A stretch of 64,000 nt of DNA, from assembly GCF_016811075.1 (NCBI RefSeq), contig NZ_JAFBGL010000001.1, positions 434,001 to 498,000 of the forward strand. The letters run 5' to 3'. This DNA comes from Oceaniferula flava. GTDB taxonomy: Bacteria > Verrucomicrobiota > Verrucomicrobiia > Verrucomicrobiales > Akkermansiaceae. This document shows positions 45,355 through 53,430 of the stretch, piece after piece. The number at the start of each line of letters is the position of its first letter. The stretch's first letter is position 1. A model generated the notes under the pieces. That model had not been told where the DNA came from. It worked only from the letters and a program-made list of their open reading frames with translations, and did not search any database. The translations under genes and the position numbers were made by a program.

Positions 45355-46545
45355 TTATTCCGCAGGAATGCCAAACAGGCTGATCGCCAAAGCCAACACC
45401 GCCATCAAAGCGAAGAAAATCGCACTGGGTTTCCGTTTCAAAGACATGGCCGCATAGGCTGCAATCCCCGACTGCAGCGCGTAATAGATCGCGAAGGCTC
45501 GCGAGGCGAAACTGATGATCTCAAACACATTCGAGGTCCACGTGAGAAGCAGACCAATTCCCACCAACAGGCCGTAACCCATCCTGGGCGATATCCGCCC
45601 CCCTGAGATCTCACTCAGCAATCCACCCGAGCCACTGGTGTCTGCGATGGCGGCACTGAACTGGGCTGCAAGAGCCGCTGCGACGAGGAGGACAGGCAGG
45701 ATAGGGGCCACCACCAGCATTAAGTCGATGATGGCGGTTTCGTCTAACTCAAGTTCACCTGGAACGATGGCATAAGTCAGCAGGCCAATGTAAACGAGGT
45801 AAATCACGGTCGCGATGATTTGCGCCCACCACATCGATCGGATACGCGTCTTTGCATCATAGGTATGACCAATATAGCGAGAAGTCTCGAATCCCTGCAC
45901 CGTCACAATCAGCCCTGCCAGTAGCATCAGTGCATTGGTTCCACTTTCCTTGGCTTGGTCGAAGACCAAGGCCCCGGCATGGGCCTGGTCACCAAAATAG
46001 ACAGCGAGGCCGACAATGAGGCCGGCGATGACGGCCAGTTTCACTCCCACAGAAATCTGTTCCATGCGCTCGAGCGCGGAAAACCCCCGTGTGCAACCAA
46101 CGCTCAGAATCAGGAGAAACACTCCAGTGGTCATTAGGCGCGCGTGGAAGGGGTCGTCCACGCTAGTGAGGCTGACGGCAAACGAACCAAATAAATTGAG
46201 GTAATACGCAACCGAGATGAAGAAGGCGAACGCCAGACTCACTGAAGCAAAAAGCTCCATCCGATGGATCACCGGACCTCGCTGGGCTCGGGTATCGATG
46301 TCTTGGATATTGAAGCGAATCGCGCTGCCAAAGCCCCACGCCACACCACAGAGCAGCAGCATGGCCAAAGGTGCCCAGCCGCCAAAGCTGACATCCAGAA
46401 TGGGGCCTAACACCAAGAATCCGCTGCCGATAATGGAGGCCAAGGGGGTAATGGTCGCTCGCCACAGCGGTGAGTTGGCCACGCGCGGCCAGATGAGCAA
46501 CGCACTGACAAGAATGACGGCGGTAAGTATGAAAATGTTTAGCAC
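45355..46545 (-). CDS. APC-superfamily-like membrane transporter
   Basis: A 396-residue protein with about 11 transmembrane helices. The first conserved segment (PLASIIGSGFLVLGPIL) has the Gly-rich break typical of APC-family helix 1, and GLIVTVQGFETSRYIGHTYD matches helix 6. The substrate cannot be read; an amino acid or small organic ion is likely. It is bracketed by the two 120-bp repeats (45174 and 46737) and lies near a second, canonical APC permease, as if inserted or duplicated. Confidence 0.75.
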   Translation of the reverse strand: MLNIFILTAVILVSALLIWPRVANSPLWRATITPLASIIGSGFLVLGPILDVSFGGWAPLAMLLLCGVAWGFGSAIRFNIQDIDTRAQRGPVIHRMELFASVSLAFAFFISVAYYLNLFGSFAVSLTSVDDPFHARLMTTGVFLLILSVGCTRGFSALERMEQISVGVKLAVIAGLIVGLAVYFGDQAHAGALVFDQAKESGTNALMLLAGLIVTVQGFETSRYIGHTYDAKTRIRSMWWAQIIATVIYLVYIGLLTYAIVPGELELDETAIIDLMLVVAPILPVLLVAAALAAQFSAAIADTSGSGGLLSEISGGRISPRMGYGLLVGIGLLLTWTSNVFEIISFASRAFAIYYALQSGIAAYAAMSLKRKPSAIFFALMAVLALAISLFGIPAE

Positions 46546-46934
46546 CTCGGAAAATAGGAAAGTTCAACAGCCAGCAGAAGCCACTGCGTTACGAGCTAGC
46601 GATAAAGCTCCAGCACCCGACCGACAAGGCGCAAATCCAACGCTCTAGCAGCGGGGGAGAGGCTGTTAGCCGTATTCAGTGTTCAGGAGTCAGGAGTGTG
46701 GAGTCAGGAGTCAGGAGTCAGGAGTGTGGTTTTCTGCCCCTGGGGCCCGGCCCGCCCTCAACCCAGACCCGGAGGGTCGACAGAAACTAACGCGGGGTGA
46801 AACCCCGGGGGGGAAATAGGCACCACACGCCCCCCAGTCCCAGAGGGACGACAGAAGGCCGCCTCTCCGAGCATCTCACCAACACCACCAACCCATCCCA
46901 ACCGGAATCCCTCGATCGTAAAAAACAGGCCGCC
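46546..46934. other. 389-bp non-coding region with a short tandem repeat and repeat copy B
   Basis: It contains a tandem of the GTCAGGAG type at 46682-46730, followed by the second dispersed repeat at 46737-46858. No gene is supported here. Confidence 0.5.
46737..46858. repeat. About 120-bp dispersed repeat, copy B
   Basis: Same order of motifs and orientation as 45174-45292, with differences mainly in the stretch after CCCCGGGGGGG. Preceded by a tandem of short GTCAGGAG units at 46682-46730. Confidence 0.75.
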
Positions 46935-47357
46935 TCATTCCGCTATCTCTTCGGCCCCTCGGACTTGGAGAAAATTACGGTTCGGTTCCGCATTGAGTTT
47001 TTCAGGGATGGCCAACTCCAATTCAGCCCCTTCGAGATGCATAAAAGTCGCCGCCCGCCAGCGTGTCTCATCTCTCGTGTAGGCGAAAGCATCTGTAATG
47101 GGGCTCTGGTCGATAGCGATGCGCAAGTTCTTACTGCCGACATTCCAGTTCGCCTTGAAGTAATCGTATCCCTCCTTGCGCCCTTTGTAGTAGACCGATC
47201 CCAAGGTGTCTCGGTTGGTGGTTGCCACGACTTCCTCAAATTCTGCCCTGGAATAAATTGTGCTACATCCTCCGGCTAGAAATGAGAGACCTATCGCCGT
47301 CGCTCCGACGACGGCAGCACCACCGAGGGCGAGAAATAATTTCAACATTGATTTCAT
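46935..47357 (-). CDS. Lipoprotein of unknown function (140 aa)
   Basis: A lipoprotein signal (MKSMLKLFLALGGAAVVGATAIGLSFLAGGC) with lipobox LAGGC is followed by a 105-residue beta-rich domain (SVYYKGRKEGYDYFKANW ... RWRAATFMHLEG). No family is recognised. It lies 27 bp downstream of the amino acid permease gene and may be co-transcribed with it. Confidence 0.75.
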   Translation of the reverse strand: MKSMLKLFLALGGAAVVGATAIGLSFLAGGCSTIYSRAEFEEVVATTNRDTLGSVYYKGRKEGYDYFKANWNVGSKNLRIAIDQSPITDAFAYTRDETRWRAATFMHLEGAELELAIPEKLNAEPNRNFLQVRGAEEIAE

Positions 47358-47383
47358 AGCGAGGGATTAGGGTGTGAATGAGC

Positions 47384-48679
47384 TCACTGGATCCTTGGTT
47401 TGATTTCTCTCTTGGCAATTTTCTGCAAAATAACCTCCGTGCTTGATGCTAACAGAACAAAGCCAGCCAGCACATACACGACATGGTTTGAGGACTTGCT
47501 TACATAAATCAATGCCAAGACCATCGCTGTGAGGCTGAGTATGGCGGCAGTTAATACCAAAGGTTTCGAGCCCTTTGTTTCGTTGAGGATTTTTAAATGA
47601 CCAAGGTGGGTGACCGTATGGATCAACAAGATAGAAATGGAGCCAATTGAGGCGATCTCTGACAAGTCAAACAGCAGTGATAAGACAATGATCAGAATCC
47701 CGCTGATGATTAAGCCTTCCCGGCTATGTGCGATGGGCTTGCCAAACTGCGCCGGAAGCTCTCCTTCTTTGGCCAGCTGATAAGTCACATTGGTAACCGC
47801 ATATAAATTGGCATTGATCGATGACGCCGTTGCAATCAATGCTGTGATGGCAACCACCGTAAAACCAGTTTTACCAAAAATCGGCAGAGCGGCCTCAGCC
47901 AGGGCGAAGTCCTTGGCCGCGATGACTTTTCCCACTGGGAGGTTTCCGAAAACAGCAAAGGCAATAGCGACGTAAAGCACCATCACCAAGAGGATGGCTG
48001 TCATCATGGCTTTGGGGAGCGTTTTAGAAGGTGTGGGCATGTCTTCCGCCGTATTGGTGATGACGCGGAAGCCTTCAAAGGCAAAAAATGTAATGGCCAA
48101 GCTGAATAAAATATCTCCAGAGCCCGGATAATGTTTCGTCGACAGGAGCTCTGGATCGACAAACATGATGCCAGCGATCGATAAACCGGTTAGAACCACG
48201 AATTTTACACCCACCGTAATCCTTTCCCAGATGGCCACATCCTTGGCTCCCTTGAGGTTGATCCCAACAAATAAAACAATAATCCCAATCGCAAAAAAGT
48301 GATGTGTGAGGCTCGTTATCTGCTCGGAGGGTAGAAAGGTCACCGCGTAATTGCCAAATGCCTTAGCGACTAAGCTTAATGAGACAACGGCTGAAAAATA
48401 CAGCATCACCCCCATGGTTCCGGTGAAAAAGCCCACGCCATAAGCCTGAGATAGGTATTCGATGATCCCCCCTGATGACGGGTAGCGTGCGCCTAACTTC
48501 CCCAACGAATAACCACTGAATAAAGCAATGATCCCACCGAGGATGAATGAAATATAGACAGCACTTCCTGAGATAGCGCTCGCTTCACCGAGCAGGGCAA
48601 AGATCCCAGCGCCTACCATCGCCCCGACCCCCATGGATACAGCCGACCAGAAACCAATCGGTTTTTGTGATTTATGCAT
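47384..48679 (-). CDS. Amino acid permease, APC family
   Basis: From ATG 48679, 431 residues and 12 predicted transmembrane helices. Helix 1 has SMGVGAMVGAGIFALLGEA, helix 6 has ITFFAFEGFRVITNTAEDMPTPSKTLPKA, and INANLYAVTNVTYQLAKEGELP follows, all typical of the APC/LAT group. It imports or exchanges amino acids; specificity is not readable. An in-frame start at 48739 would add a basic non-conserved stretch. It is upstream of a lipoprotein gene. Confidence 0.9.
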   Translation of the reverse strand: MHKSQKPIGFWSAVSMGVGAMVGAGIFALLGEASAISGSAVYISFILGGIIALFSGYSLGKLGARYPSSGGIIEYLSQAYGVGFFTGTMGVMLYFSAVVSLSLVAKAFGNYAVTFLPSEQITSLTHHFFAIGIIVLFVGINLKGAKDVAIWERITVGVKFVVLTGLSIAGIMFVDPELLSTKHYPGSGDILFSLAITFFAFEGFRVITNTAEDMPTPSKTLPKAMMTAILLVMVLYVAIAFAVFGNLPVGKVIAAKDFALAEAALPIFGKTGFTVVAITALIATASSINANLYAVTNVTYQLAKEGELPAQFGKPIAHSREGLIISGILIIVLSLLFDLSEIASIGSISILLIHTVTHLGHLKILNETKGSKPLVLTAAILSLTAMVLALIYVSKSSNHVVYVLAGFVLLASSTEVILQKIAKREIKPRIQ

Positions 48680-48820
48680 ACAATCGCTTACAGATTCAAG
48701 GCGAGTGTAACGCCCCTTAGGTCTGTGTAAAGCGACCAAGTAGCGAATGAGAACCAGCGCTTGATAGGCCTCAGTCCATGAATGATAAATGTTCGCGCGC
48801 CGGTGGTCGATTACGGCTGG

Positions 48821-49525
48821 TCAGTGGTCAGTTAGTGACTCGATCACGAGTTGGCTATCTTCGTGCCGATTCGGGTTCTTGAGTGCGCAGGCCATCGCAA
48901 GCCAATCGCTGTGGACTTGGTTGTAAACGCTGAGGCCAAAGAGAAATTGGTCATCATGAGCGAGATAGCTCAAGGAGTCGCTTTTTCTCACCGCAGCTTC
49001 ATCAGCGATTAGCCGCGTTGCGGCAGCCTCGGAGGCTTTCCAGTCACTTGCCTTTTGCGCGAGAATCATCGTAGCCAAGGTAAAAAAGGGGTAGCCCTCA
49101 TCGAGGTTCGTTGTGCTTAGTAACTTTCTGGTCGCTTCCACGGCCGATCGGACTAACGACAGGTGCCGCTCGCAGCTCGGGTCGAGGTCGATCAGGAGAT
49201 CGCGTGCCAGGTAGTTTGCAGGTCGCACAACTTCACTACATTGTCCATGATGCAAGAGAGCTAAGCCGATGGCAGAGGTAAACCTGCGGTAACGCCGAAA
49301 TCGTTCAGGGTCAGGCCACTCATCAGGTTTCGCCCATCCCGTCAGCCCGATCACTTCTGAAAGGTCAAAGTCGGCCTGTGTGGGCATCGCTCCAGAGCGT
49401 CTGATCTCTGTCCAAACCTTCACATAATCCGGGTAGCCGGGGTCCCCCGGTGAGAAGTCGATGATATCCTGATCACAGACTCTTGAGCGAGTGTACTCAA
49501 ACAGGCTGACGATTGAGGAATCCAT
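48821..49525 (-). CDS. Protein of unknown function at the distal end of the cassette array
   Basis: From ATG 49525, 234 residues, soluble, helical, with Trp- and Arg-rich segments (EWPDPERFRRYRRFTSAIGLALLH) and TPR-like spacing near FFTLATMILAQKASDWKASEAAA. No family is recognised. It lies 79 bp beyond the last attC-like site, on the same strand as the cassettes. No attC follows its stop, so it is either the terminal cassette that has lost its site or the first chromosomal gene. The longer frame to 49609 runs into the site and is rejected. Confidence 0.7.
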   Translation of the reverse strand: MDSSIVSLFEYTRSRVCDQDIIDFSPGDPGYPDYVKVWTEIRRSGAMPTQADFDLSEVIGLTGWAKPDEWPDPERFRRYRRFTSAIGLALLHHGQCSEVVRPANYLARDLLIDLDPSCERHLSLVRSAVEATRKLLSTTNLDEGYPFFTLATMILAQKASDWKASEAAATRLIADEAAVRKSDSLSYLAHDDQFLFGLSVYNQVHSDWLAMACALKNPNRHEDSQLVIESLTDH

Positions 49526-49603
49526 GACGTGTGATGAATTAGCACTTGGTGCAGTGATGTGAAACGAGGTTTTTTGGCGTAAGAGAGTAATCTGCCGCCG
49601 CGG

Positions 49604-49692
49604 TTGCAACGTCTGTCAACCGGGTGGATTGATCGTTGTAAAACGCGTTTGGACTCCAACACCTATCGGACGCGTGCCCCGGCTTGTTATGC
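49604..49692 (-). other. attC site 11 (distal, about 89 bp)
   Basis: R'' is GCATAACAAG, overlapping the stop of the HEAT-like gene (TAA at 49687). At the far end GACAGACGTTGCAA gives the R' core GTTGCAA. Inner complementarity is weaker than in other sites. Confidence 0.6.
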
Positions 49693-50298
49693 TTGGGTGT
49701 TTTGTTGTTTGAGGTAGTTGAGAGCACTCTGGCATGCCTTACGGACCTCACAATCAGAATCTGACATAAGACCTTCGAGTAGAGATAGAGCTTCTTCCGT
49801 ATACTGATTCACTACTGCTCTTATACAAGCAATACGCGTCTGATGAAATAGAGAATTATCAGCCGCCCCTATCATGACGTATCTCTTGGATTCGGGGTTC
49901 TGAATCTCTGCTAGAATGTCGCCCGACTTCCATGAAATCTCACCACCACCAGTATTGAGGAGCCAGCCTCCTAGGAGATGCACAAAGCTGTCAGAAACGG
50001 CATAGAAGTTATCTTCAGAATAGAGTAGCTCGATCAGAGCATACATGTAATCGGCTAGCCATGGAGAGCCGCCTGGCTGGCCATCCTCAATCTGCTCAAT
50101 CAGAGGAGCAATAAATCTCTGATCGTTGACATCTGCCAACAATGACGCAAAAGCATTCGTGTCGTCAGTATGAGATGGGTCTTTGATGATCTCTACAAGA
50201 GTTTCAACTACACGGCCGTTGATGGGTTTAGAGTCAGCGTAAAGTTCAGCGAGCACATCGTTGCGCGTGCTTATGTCAGTGAGTCCCTGAGCGATCAT
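49687..50298 (-). CDS. Cassette 11: HEAT-like repeat protein (203 aa)
   Basis: An all-helical 203-residue protein with three or four HEAT-like repeats, visible as helix pairs: NGRVVETLVEIIKDPSHTDDTNAFASLLADVNDQRFIAPLIEQIED and TRIACIRAVVNQYTEEALSLLEGLMSDSDCEVRKACQSALNYL. These usually bind proteins. Bacterial cassettes and toxin loci carry similar HEAT/immunity-like proteins. It starts 8 bp from the 31-bp attC 10, and its stop codon lies inside attC 11. Confidence 0.75.
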   Translation of the reverse strand: MIAQGLTDISTRNDVLAELYADSKPINGRVVETLVEIIKDPSHTDDTNAFASLLADVNDQRFIAPLIEQIEDGQPGGSPWLADYMYALIELLYSEDNFYAVSDSFVHLLGGWLLNTGGGEISWKSGDILAEIQNPESKRYVMIGAADNSLFHQTRIACIRAVVNQYTEEALSLLEGLMSDSDCEVRKACQSALNYLKQQNTQA

Positions 50299-50305
50299 TA
50301 TCTTA

Positions 50306-50336
50306 GCCTAACATTAGGGCCGAGGCCTTGTTACCC
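50306..50336 (-). other. attC site 10, only 31 bp
   Basis: GGGTAAC-AAGGCC-TC-GGCCCTAAT-GTTAGGC: both core sites are present (R' GTTAGGC fits the GTTRRRY consensus) and joined by a minimal hairpin. All inner arm and loop sequence found in full-length sites is missing. Confidence 0.6.
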
Positions 50337-50342
50337 TCTTGG

Positions 50343-51314
50343 TTACCATTGGATATCCGTGTTTGGAAGGGTCGATTGAAGCTTCTTACCTCCCGCATCA
50401 GAAATCTGTGTTTCAAACAAGTAGAGCTCTTTGAGGTTGATAAGATCCCGAAGCTTCTCAAGTCCTTCATTTGAAATGCGGGTATTCCGAAGGTGGAGGA
50501 CCCTCAGTGCTTGCAGGTCTCCGATATGCTCAAAGGCTGCATCGGATATCCCCGTTCGATGAAGATACAGTTCCCGAAGTTTGGTAAGTTTGCAGATCTC
50601 CTGAACATCCTGATCCGTCACATTCGTTCCACCTAAATAGACGCAGCAAATCCTCTCAAAATACTTGGAATTCTCGGGCTTCACCATATCGCGAACCCAT
50701 GCCGGGCCAAGCCACTCTCTTCGAATGCCTCCGCGTATTGTATCATCGGGACGATGTTTTGATATTCTTTCAGCGATCATTGATTCCTGCTCCCACCTTT
50801 GTTTCGCCATTGCCACCTCGTATTTGAGTGCTGCCTCAGTTCGATTGCTAGACTCATCCAGAATCCGAATCTTGCCTTCCAGTGCAGAGCTCGGCAGAAC
50901 GATACTTTTGGCTGCGATAAACTTCAAATGGACAGGCTTGAAGTCGCCCAATATCCCTTTAGCGATAAGCAATCCGTCGAGATCATCCTCAGACTTCGAT
51001 AAAGTAAGTTCCCAATCCATGGGAAAGGCCTTTCCAATATTTCCATACGTGGCCGTAAAATCAATCCGCTGGTCGTTCGATGAAGTCACGTTCATTTTGT
51101 CGAAGAAAACTGAATTTTCCTCAGTAATAATCTCAATCTCTCCCGCCCACTGACCGTCCGTTCTAATGAGTGTATATCGATAAGGCCATTCCGAGTCGGT
51201 TGATTGGGAAATATAGAACTCCGGCTCCTCAACGAGCTCCTCCGCAGACCTTCCACCCTCCTTACACGTTGTAACAAATAAGCAAATTGCGAGTGTGATT
51301 ACGGCTCGGTGCAT
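50343..51314 (-). CDS. Cassette 10: leucine-rich repeat protein, probably exported
   Basis: A 323-residue protein. The N-terminal signal (MHRAVITLAICLFVTTC) ends in a possible, atypical lipobox. A beta-rich domain of about 200 residues follows, then a C-terminal LRR block of three to four 24-residue repeats of the form LRELYLHRTGISDAAFEHIGDL. LRRs mediate protein binding. Cassette-borne LRR lipoproteins have no set function. Its stop is 6 bp from the short attC 10. Confidence 0.8.
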   Translation of the reverse strand: MHRAVITLAICLFVTTCKEGGRSAEELVEEPEFYISQSTDSEWPYRYTLIRTDGQWAGEIEIITEENSVFFDKMNVTSSNDQRIDFTATYGNIGKAFPMDWELTLSKSEDDLDGLLIAKGILGDFKPVHLKFIAAKSIVLPSSALEGKIRILDESSNRTEAALKYEVAMAKQRWEQESMIAERISKHRPDDTIRGGIRREWLGPAWVRDMVKPENSKYFERICCVYLGGTNVTDQDVQEICKLTKLRELYLHRTGISDAAFEHIGDLQALRVLHLRNTRISNEGLEKLRDLINLKELYLFETQISDAGGKKLQSTLPNTDIQW

Positions 51315-51326
51315 TGGTTCTTTTTA

Positions 51327-51409
51327 GTATAACCTTGAGGTCAACCACTGCGTATTAAATGGCTGCGCACAAGGAGCGGTTAACGGTCGCCAGCTTCTCC
51401 TTGTCATCC
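51327..51409 (-). other. attC site 9, degenerate (about 83 bp)
   Basis: The R'' position reads GATGACAAGG, with GAC replacing the usual AAC. The R' position reads CAAGGTTATAC. The arms pair poorly. It lies where an attC is expected between two cassette genes. Confidence 0.5.
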
Positions 51410-51994
51410 CTTTGCTGTCTTCTGGCGCAATTCACTGCATAAATGCCAATACACATCCATATCATAAATCTCAAGGTTCTCGATGGTATCTGGTCCACTT
51501 AAAAAGAGAGGGGTTTGATAACCAACGCACTCAGTAAATTTAGGAGTTATGCCACCCGCATCGAGCCACTCATGGAAAAAAGGTTCAGCAAGGGCGTCTG
51601 AAGCATACTCGACCAATTCGATGTTGTGAAAATCAGCAAACGAAACAGGGATCTGCATCGCCTCGCCAGCACCTGGTTCAATAAGTAATATTGGCCACTG
51701 TCCTTCGCTTGGTCTGGTATCAAGAGCAAAATGGCGTCCTAACCAGTCGTATCCGAAACACACGATTACTCCCCGATACTCGGGAAAAGCCATCTCAACA
51801 TTCTTAGTCCAATCCGCAATATCTCCAGATCCGTGAAGACGATATAGACCATTAGAAAAAGTTGCACCGCCTGAAGAACGAAGAAGCTCAGTGATCCCCG
51901 TGGCCCGCTCTTCAAGTGAAGAAAGAACTGAAAGATTTAGTTCGCCGCTAGGACCTGCGCCCTCGCCATATTTTTCACGGAAATGAGCGAACAT
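51404..51994 (-). CDS. Cassette 9: Tdi1-like (DUF1851) immunity-type protein
   Basis: A 196-residue protein. The GVIVCFGYDWLGRHFALD core and the C-terminal GYQTPLFLSGPDTIENLEIYDMDVYWHLC segment match, from memory, the GAD-like/DUF1851 family. That family includes Tdi1, the immunity protein against the type VI secretion DNase Tde1. No toxin or secretion gene is nearby. Its stop codon lies in the degenerate attC 9. Confidence 0.7.
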   Translation of the reverse strand: MFAHFREKYGEGAGPSGELNLSVLSSLEERATGITELLRSSGGATFSNGLYRLHGSGDIADWTKNVEMAFPEYRGVIVCFGYDWLGRHFALDTRPSEGQWPILLIEPGAGEAMQIPVSFADFHNIELVEYASDALAEPFFHEWLDAGGITPKFTECVGYQTPLFLSGPDTIENLEIYDMDVYWHLCSELRQKTAKG

Positions 51995-52000
51995 TTTTTA

Positions 52001-52126
52001 GGATAACATCAAAAGCCAGCCTCCGACTAAAACGGGCGAATGTTGCCGAAGAAGTTAAGGCTTAGAGTGATCATAAAATTAAACGATGTAACGTGTAGTG
52101 GCTTGGTGTGCGCTGCCTTGTTCTAA
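52001..52126 (-). other. attC site 8 (126 bp)
   Basis: R'' TTAGAACAAG and R' GTTATCC bound inverted arms; GATGTTATCC at one end and AACAAGGCAG at the other face each other. The cassette 8 stop (TAG at 52123) lies within R''. Confidence 0.8.
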
Positions 52127-52602
52127 TTGATTTTATTGGCTTCACTGAAGGATACATGAATGACAAGGATGTCTCCTTCTACAGGCTGAATAAAAACTTT
52201 AAACCTGATATACTCACCAGTATCCGCTGAAGTTTCGTTGAACGAAGAAGAATAATGTTTACCCAACAAGCCTGGTGCAGATGTATTTACTCCTTTAGAG
52301 CCAGAGGAGGAAATGTTTTTATATTCACTTTTAAACCCTTTCGCGATCATGTCTGCTAAGTCGCCCAAATTTGGACCGGTCATGCCCTTCTTGGCCTGAT
52401 AAATAAAATAAGCACTGCCCTGTGAAATGCGAATATCGCCGACATCAAAAGATGATGTTGGATTTGTATTTTCAAATCTTTTGAGTTTATAAGACGACAT
52501 TAAAGACTTTGCGGTCTTCACAAGACCTCCTTCAGAAAGAGGGGCTGAATATAGACTGATGGTAGAAAGTATCGTTATTGATGCTGTAATGATTAAGTTC
52601 AT
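52123..52602 (-). CDS. Cassette 8: secreted protein of unknown function (159 aa)
   Basis: A signal peptide (MNLIITASITILSTISLYSA) precedes a 140-residue domain with Ser- and Lys-rich loops and a C-terminal beta segment (EYIRFKVFIQPVEGDILVIHVSFSEA). No family is recognised. It is AT-rich relative to chromosomal neighbours. Its start is 6 bp from the short attC 7. Confidence 0.7.
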   Translation of the reverse strand: MNLIITASITILSTISLYSAPLSEGGLVKTAKSLMSSYKLKRFENTNPTSSFDVGDIRISQGSAYFIYQAKKGMTGPNLGDLADMIAKGFKSEYKNISSSGSKGVNTSAPGLLGKHYSSSFNETSADTGEYIRFKVFIQPVEGDILVIHVSFSEANKIN

Positions 52603-52608
52603 TTTTTT

Positions 52609-52667
52609 GTAGAACCGTCAAAGGCCTGCCTCCCGCTACTGGGAGCTAGCCTCCGACTCAAGTTTAG
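52609..52667 (-). other. attC site 7, short form (about 59 bp)
   Basis: GGAGGCTAGCTCCC and GGGAGGCAGGCC form the inner arms, with CCTAAACTTGAG and CTTTGACGGTTCTAC as outer cores. The last codons of cassette 7 are read through the site. Confidence 0.55.
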
Positions 52668-53397
52668 GTTTCTGATCACCCTCAGGCTTCGACTTGGGAG
52701 CGGTAGCGGGGTGGCCAGTGCTGTTCCGTTCGCCCTCTTTTTCGAACCAGTATAGCGCGCCAGCCAACAAGGCAGCCCCCTCATCGCGATGAAGAATGTT
52801 GATGATGGGGAACTGATTTTCATTAAATTTCCTGCGGCCTATACTCGATTTTTCCGGCACATAATATCCGAAACTGTGAACTGCAGATTGACTCGTAAAA
52901 GTATGTGCCAATCTGATGTCCCATCCCCACAGCCTCTGGAGATGCACGTAGACCATTCTGTATGTTTCGCTGCCATCTAAACTTCGAGGTGTAGAATTGA
53001 TCGCCTTCCCAGACAACACGACTGACACAGCTTCCATCCTTGCCGGGGATTTCTCTGGCGGTTCTTCACACTCGTCCCCATCGATCGAATTCTTCGCTCC
53101 ATAGAGAATCCAATTTCCCTTGGGAAAGACCAAGCTATTAAAGGTCACCGTAACGTCCCCCCTGGGGTCAGCCTTGTGTTTGAAGACGACAGCCCGACCA
53201 TCCTTCGCTTCTAAGATTGCTCTTTTATCTAAAATACAGCCAAGCGACTCGATTTTCTCCGCTACGATTTCCATGCGTCTTTCACCAACCGAGGGAAACT
53301 GTTGGAGGGCGTTCTCATTTGCTTTAGAATCTGCGGCAACCCAAAGGAAAACCAGCATTGTGATTGCAGTTCTTGTGATTCCGATTCTTGATTGCAT
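52636..53397 (-). CDS. Cassette 7: secreted protein of unknown function (253 aa)
   Basis: The signal peptide ends near ADSKA. The mature protein is alpha/beta with a conserved-looking SETYRMVYVHLQRLWGWDIRLAHTF segment and a charged, Pro/Lys/Glu-rich tail encoded partly by attC 7. No family is recognised. Only 32 bp, with no complete attC, separates it from the preceding SUKH-ankyrin gene, so the two may now travel as one cassette. Confidence 0.7.
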   Translation of the reverse strand: MQSRIGITRTAITMLVFLWVAADSKANENALQQFPSVGERRMEIVAEKIESLGCILDKRAILEAKDGRAVVFKHKADPRGDVTVTFNSLVFPKGNWILYGAKNSIDGDECEEPPEKSPARMEAVSVVLSGKAINSTPRSLDGSETYRMVYVHLQRLWGWDIRLAHTFTSQSAVHSFGYYVPEKSSIGRRKFNENQFPIINILHRDEGAALLAGALYWFEKEGERNSTGHPATAPKSKPEGDQKPKLESEASSQ

Positions 53398-53430
53398 GGT
53401 TCTCAGTTGATCCTCCGTATCTTGTTCGCC
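53398..53430 (-). other. attC site 6, remnant
   Basis: Only an R''-like GGCGAACAAG is present, at the stop of the SUKH-ankyrin gene. No GTT core or pairing arm occurs before the next ATG at 53397. This looks like a site largely deleted, fusing two cassettes. Confidence 0.5.

Noticed and set aside
46682-46730. Short GTCAGGAG tandem repeat
   Set aside because: Real but short and imperfect; noted with repeat copy B and not separately interpreted.
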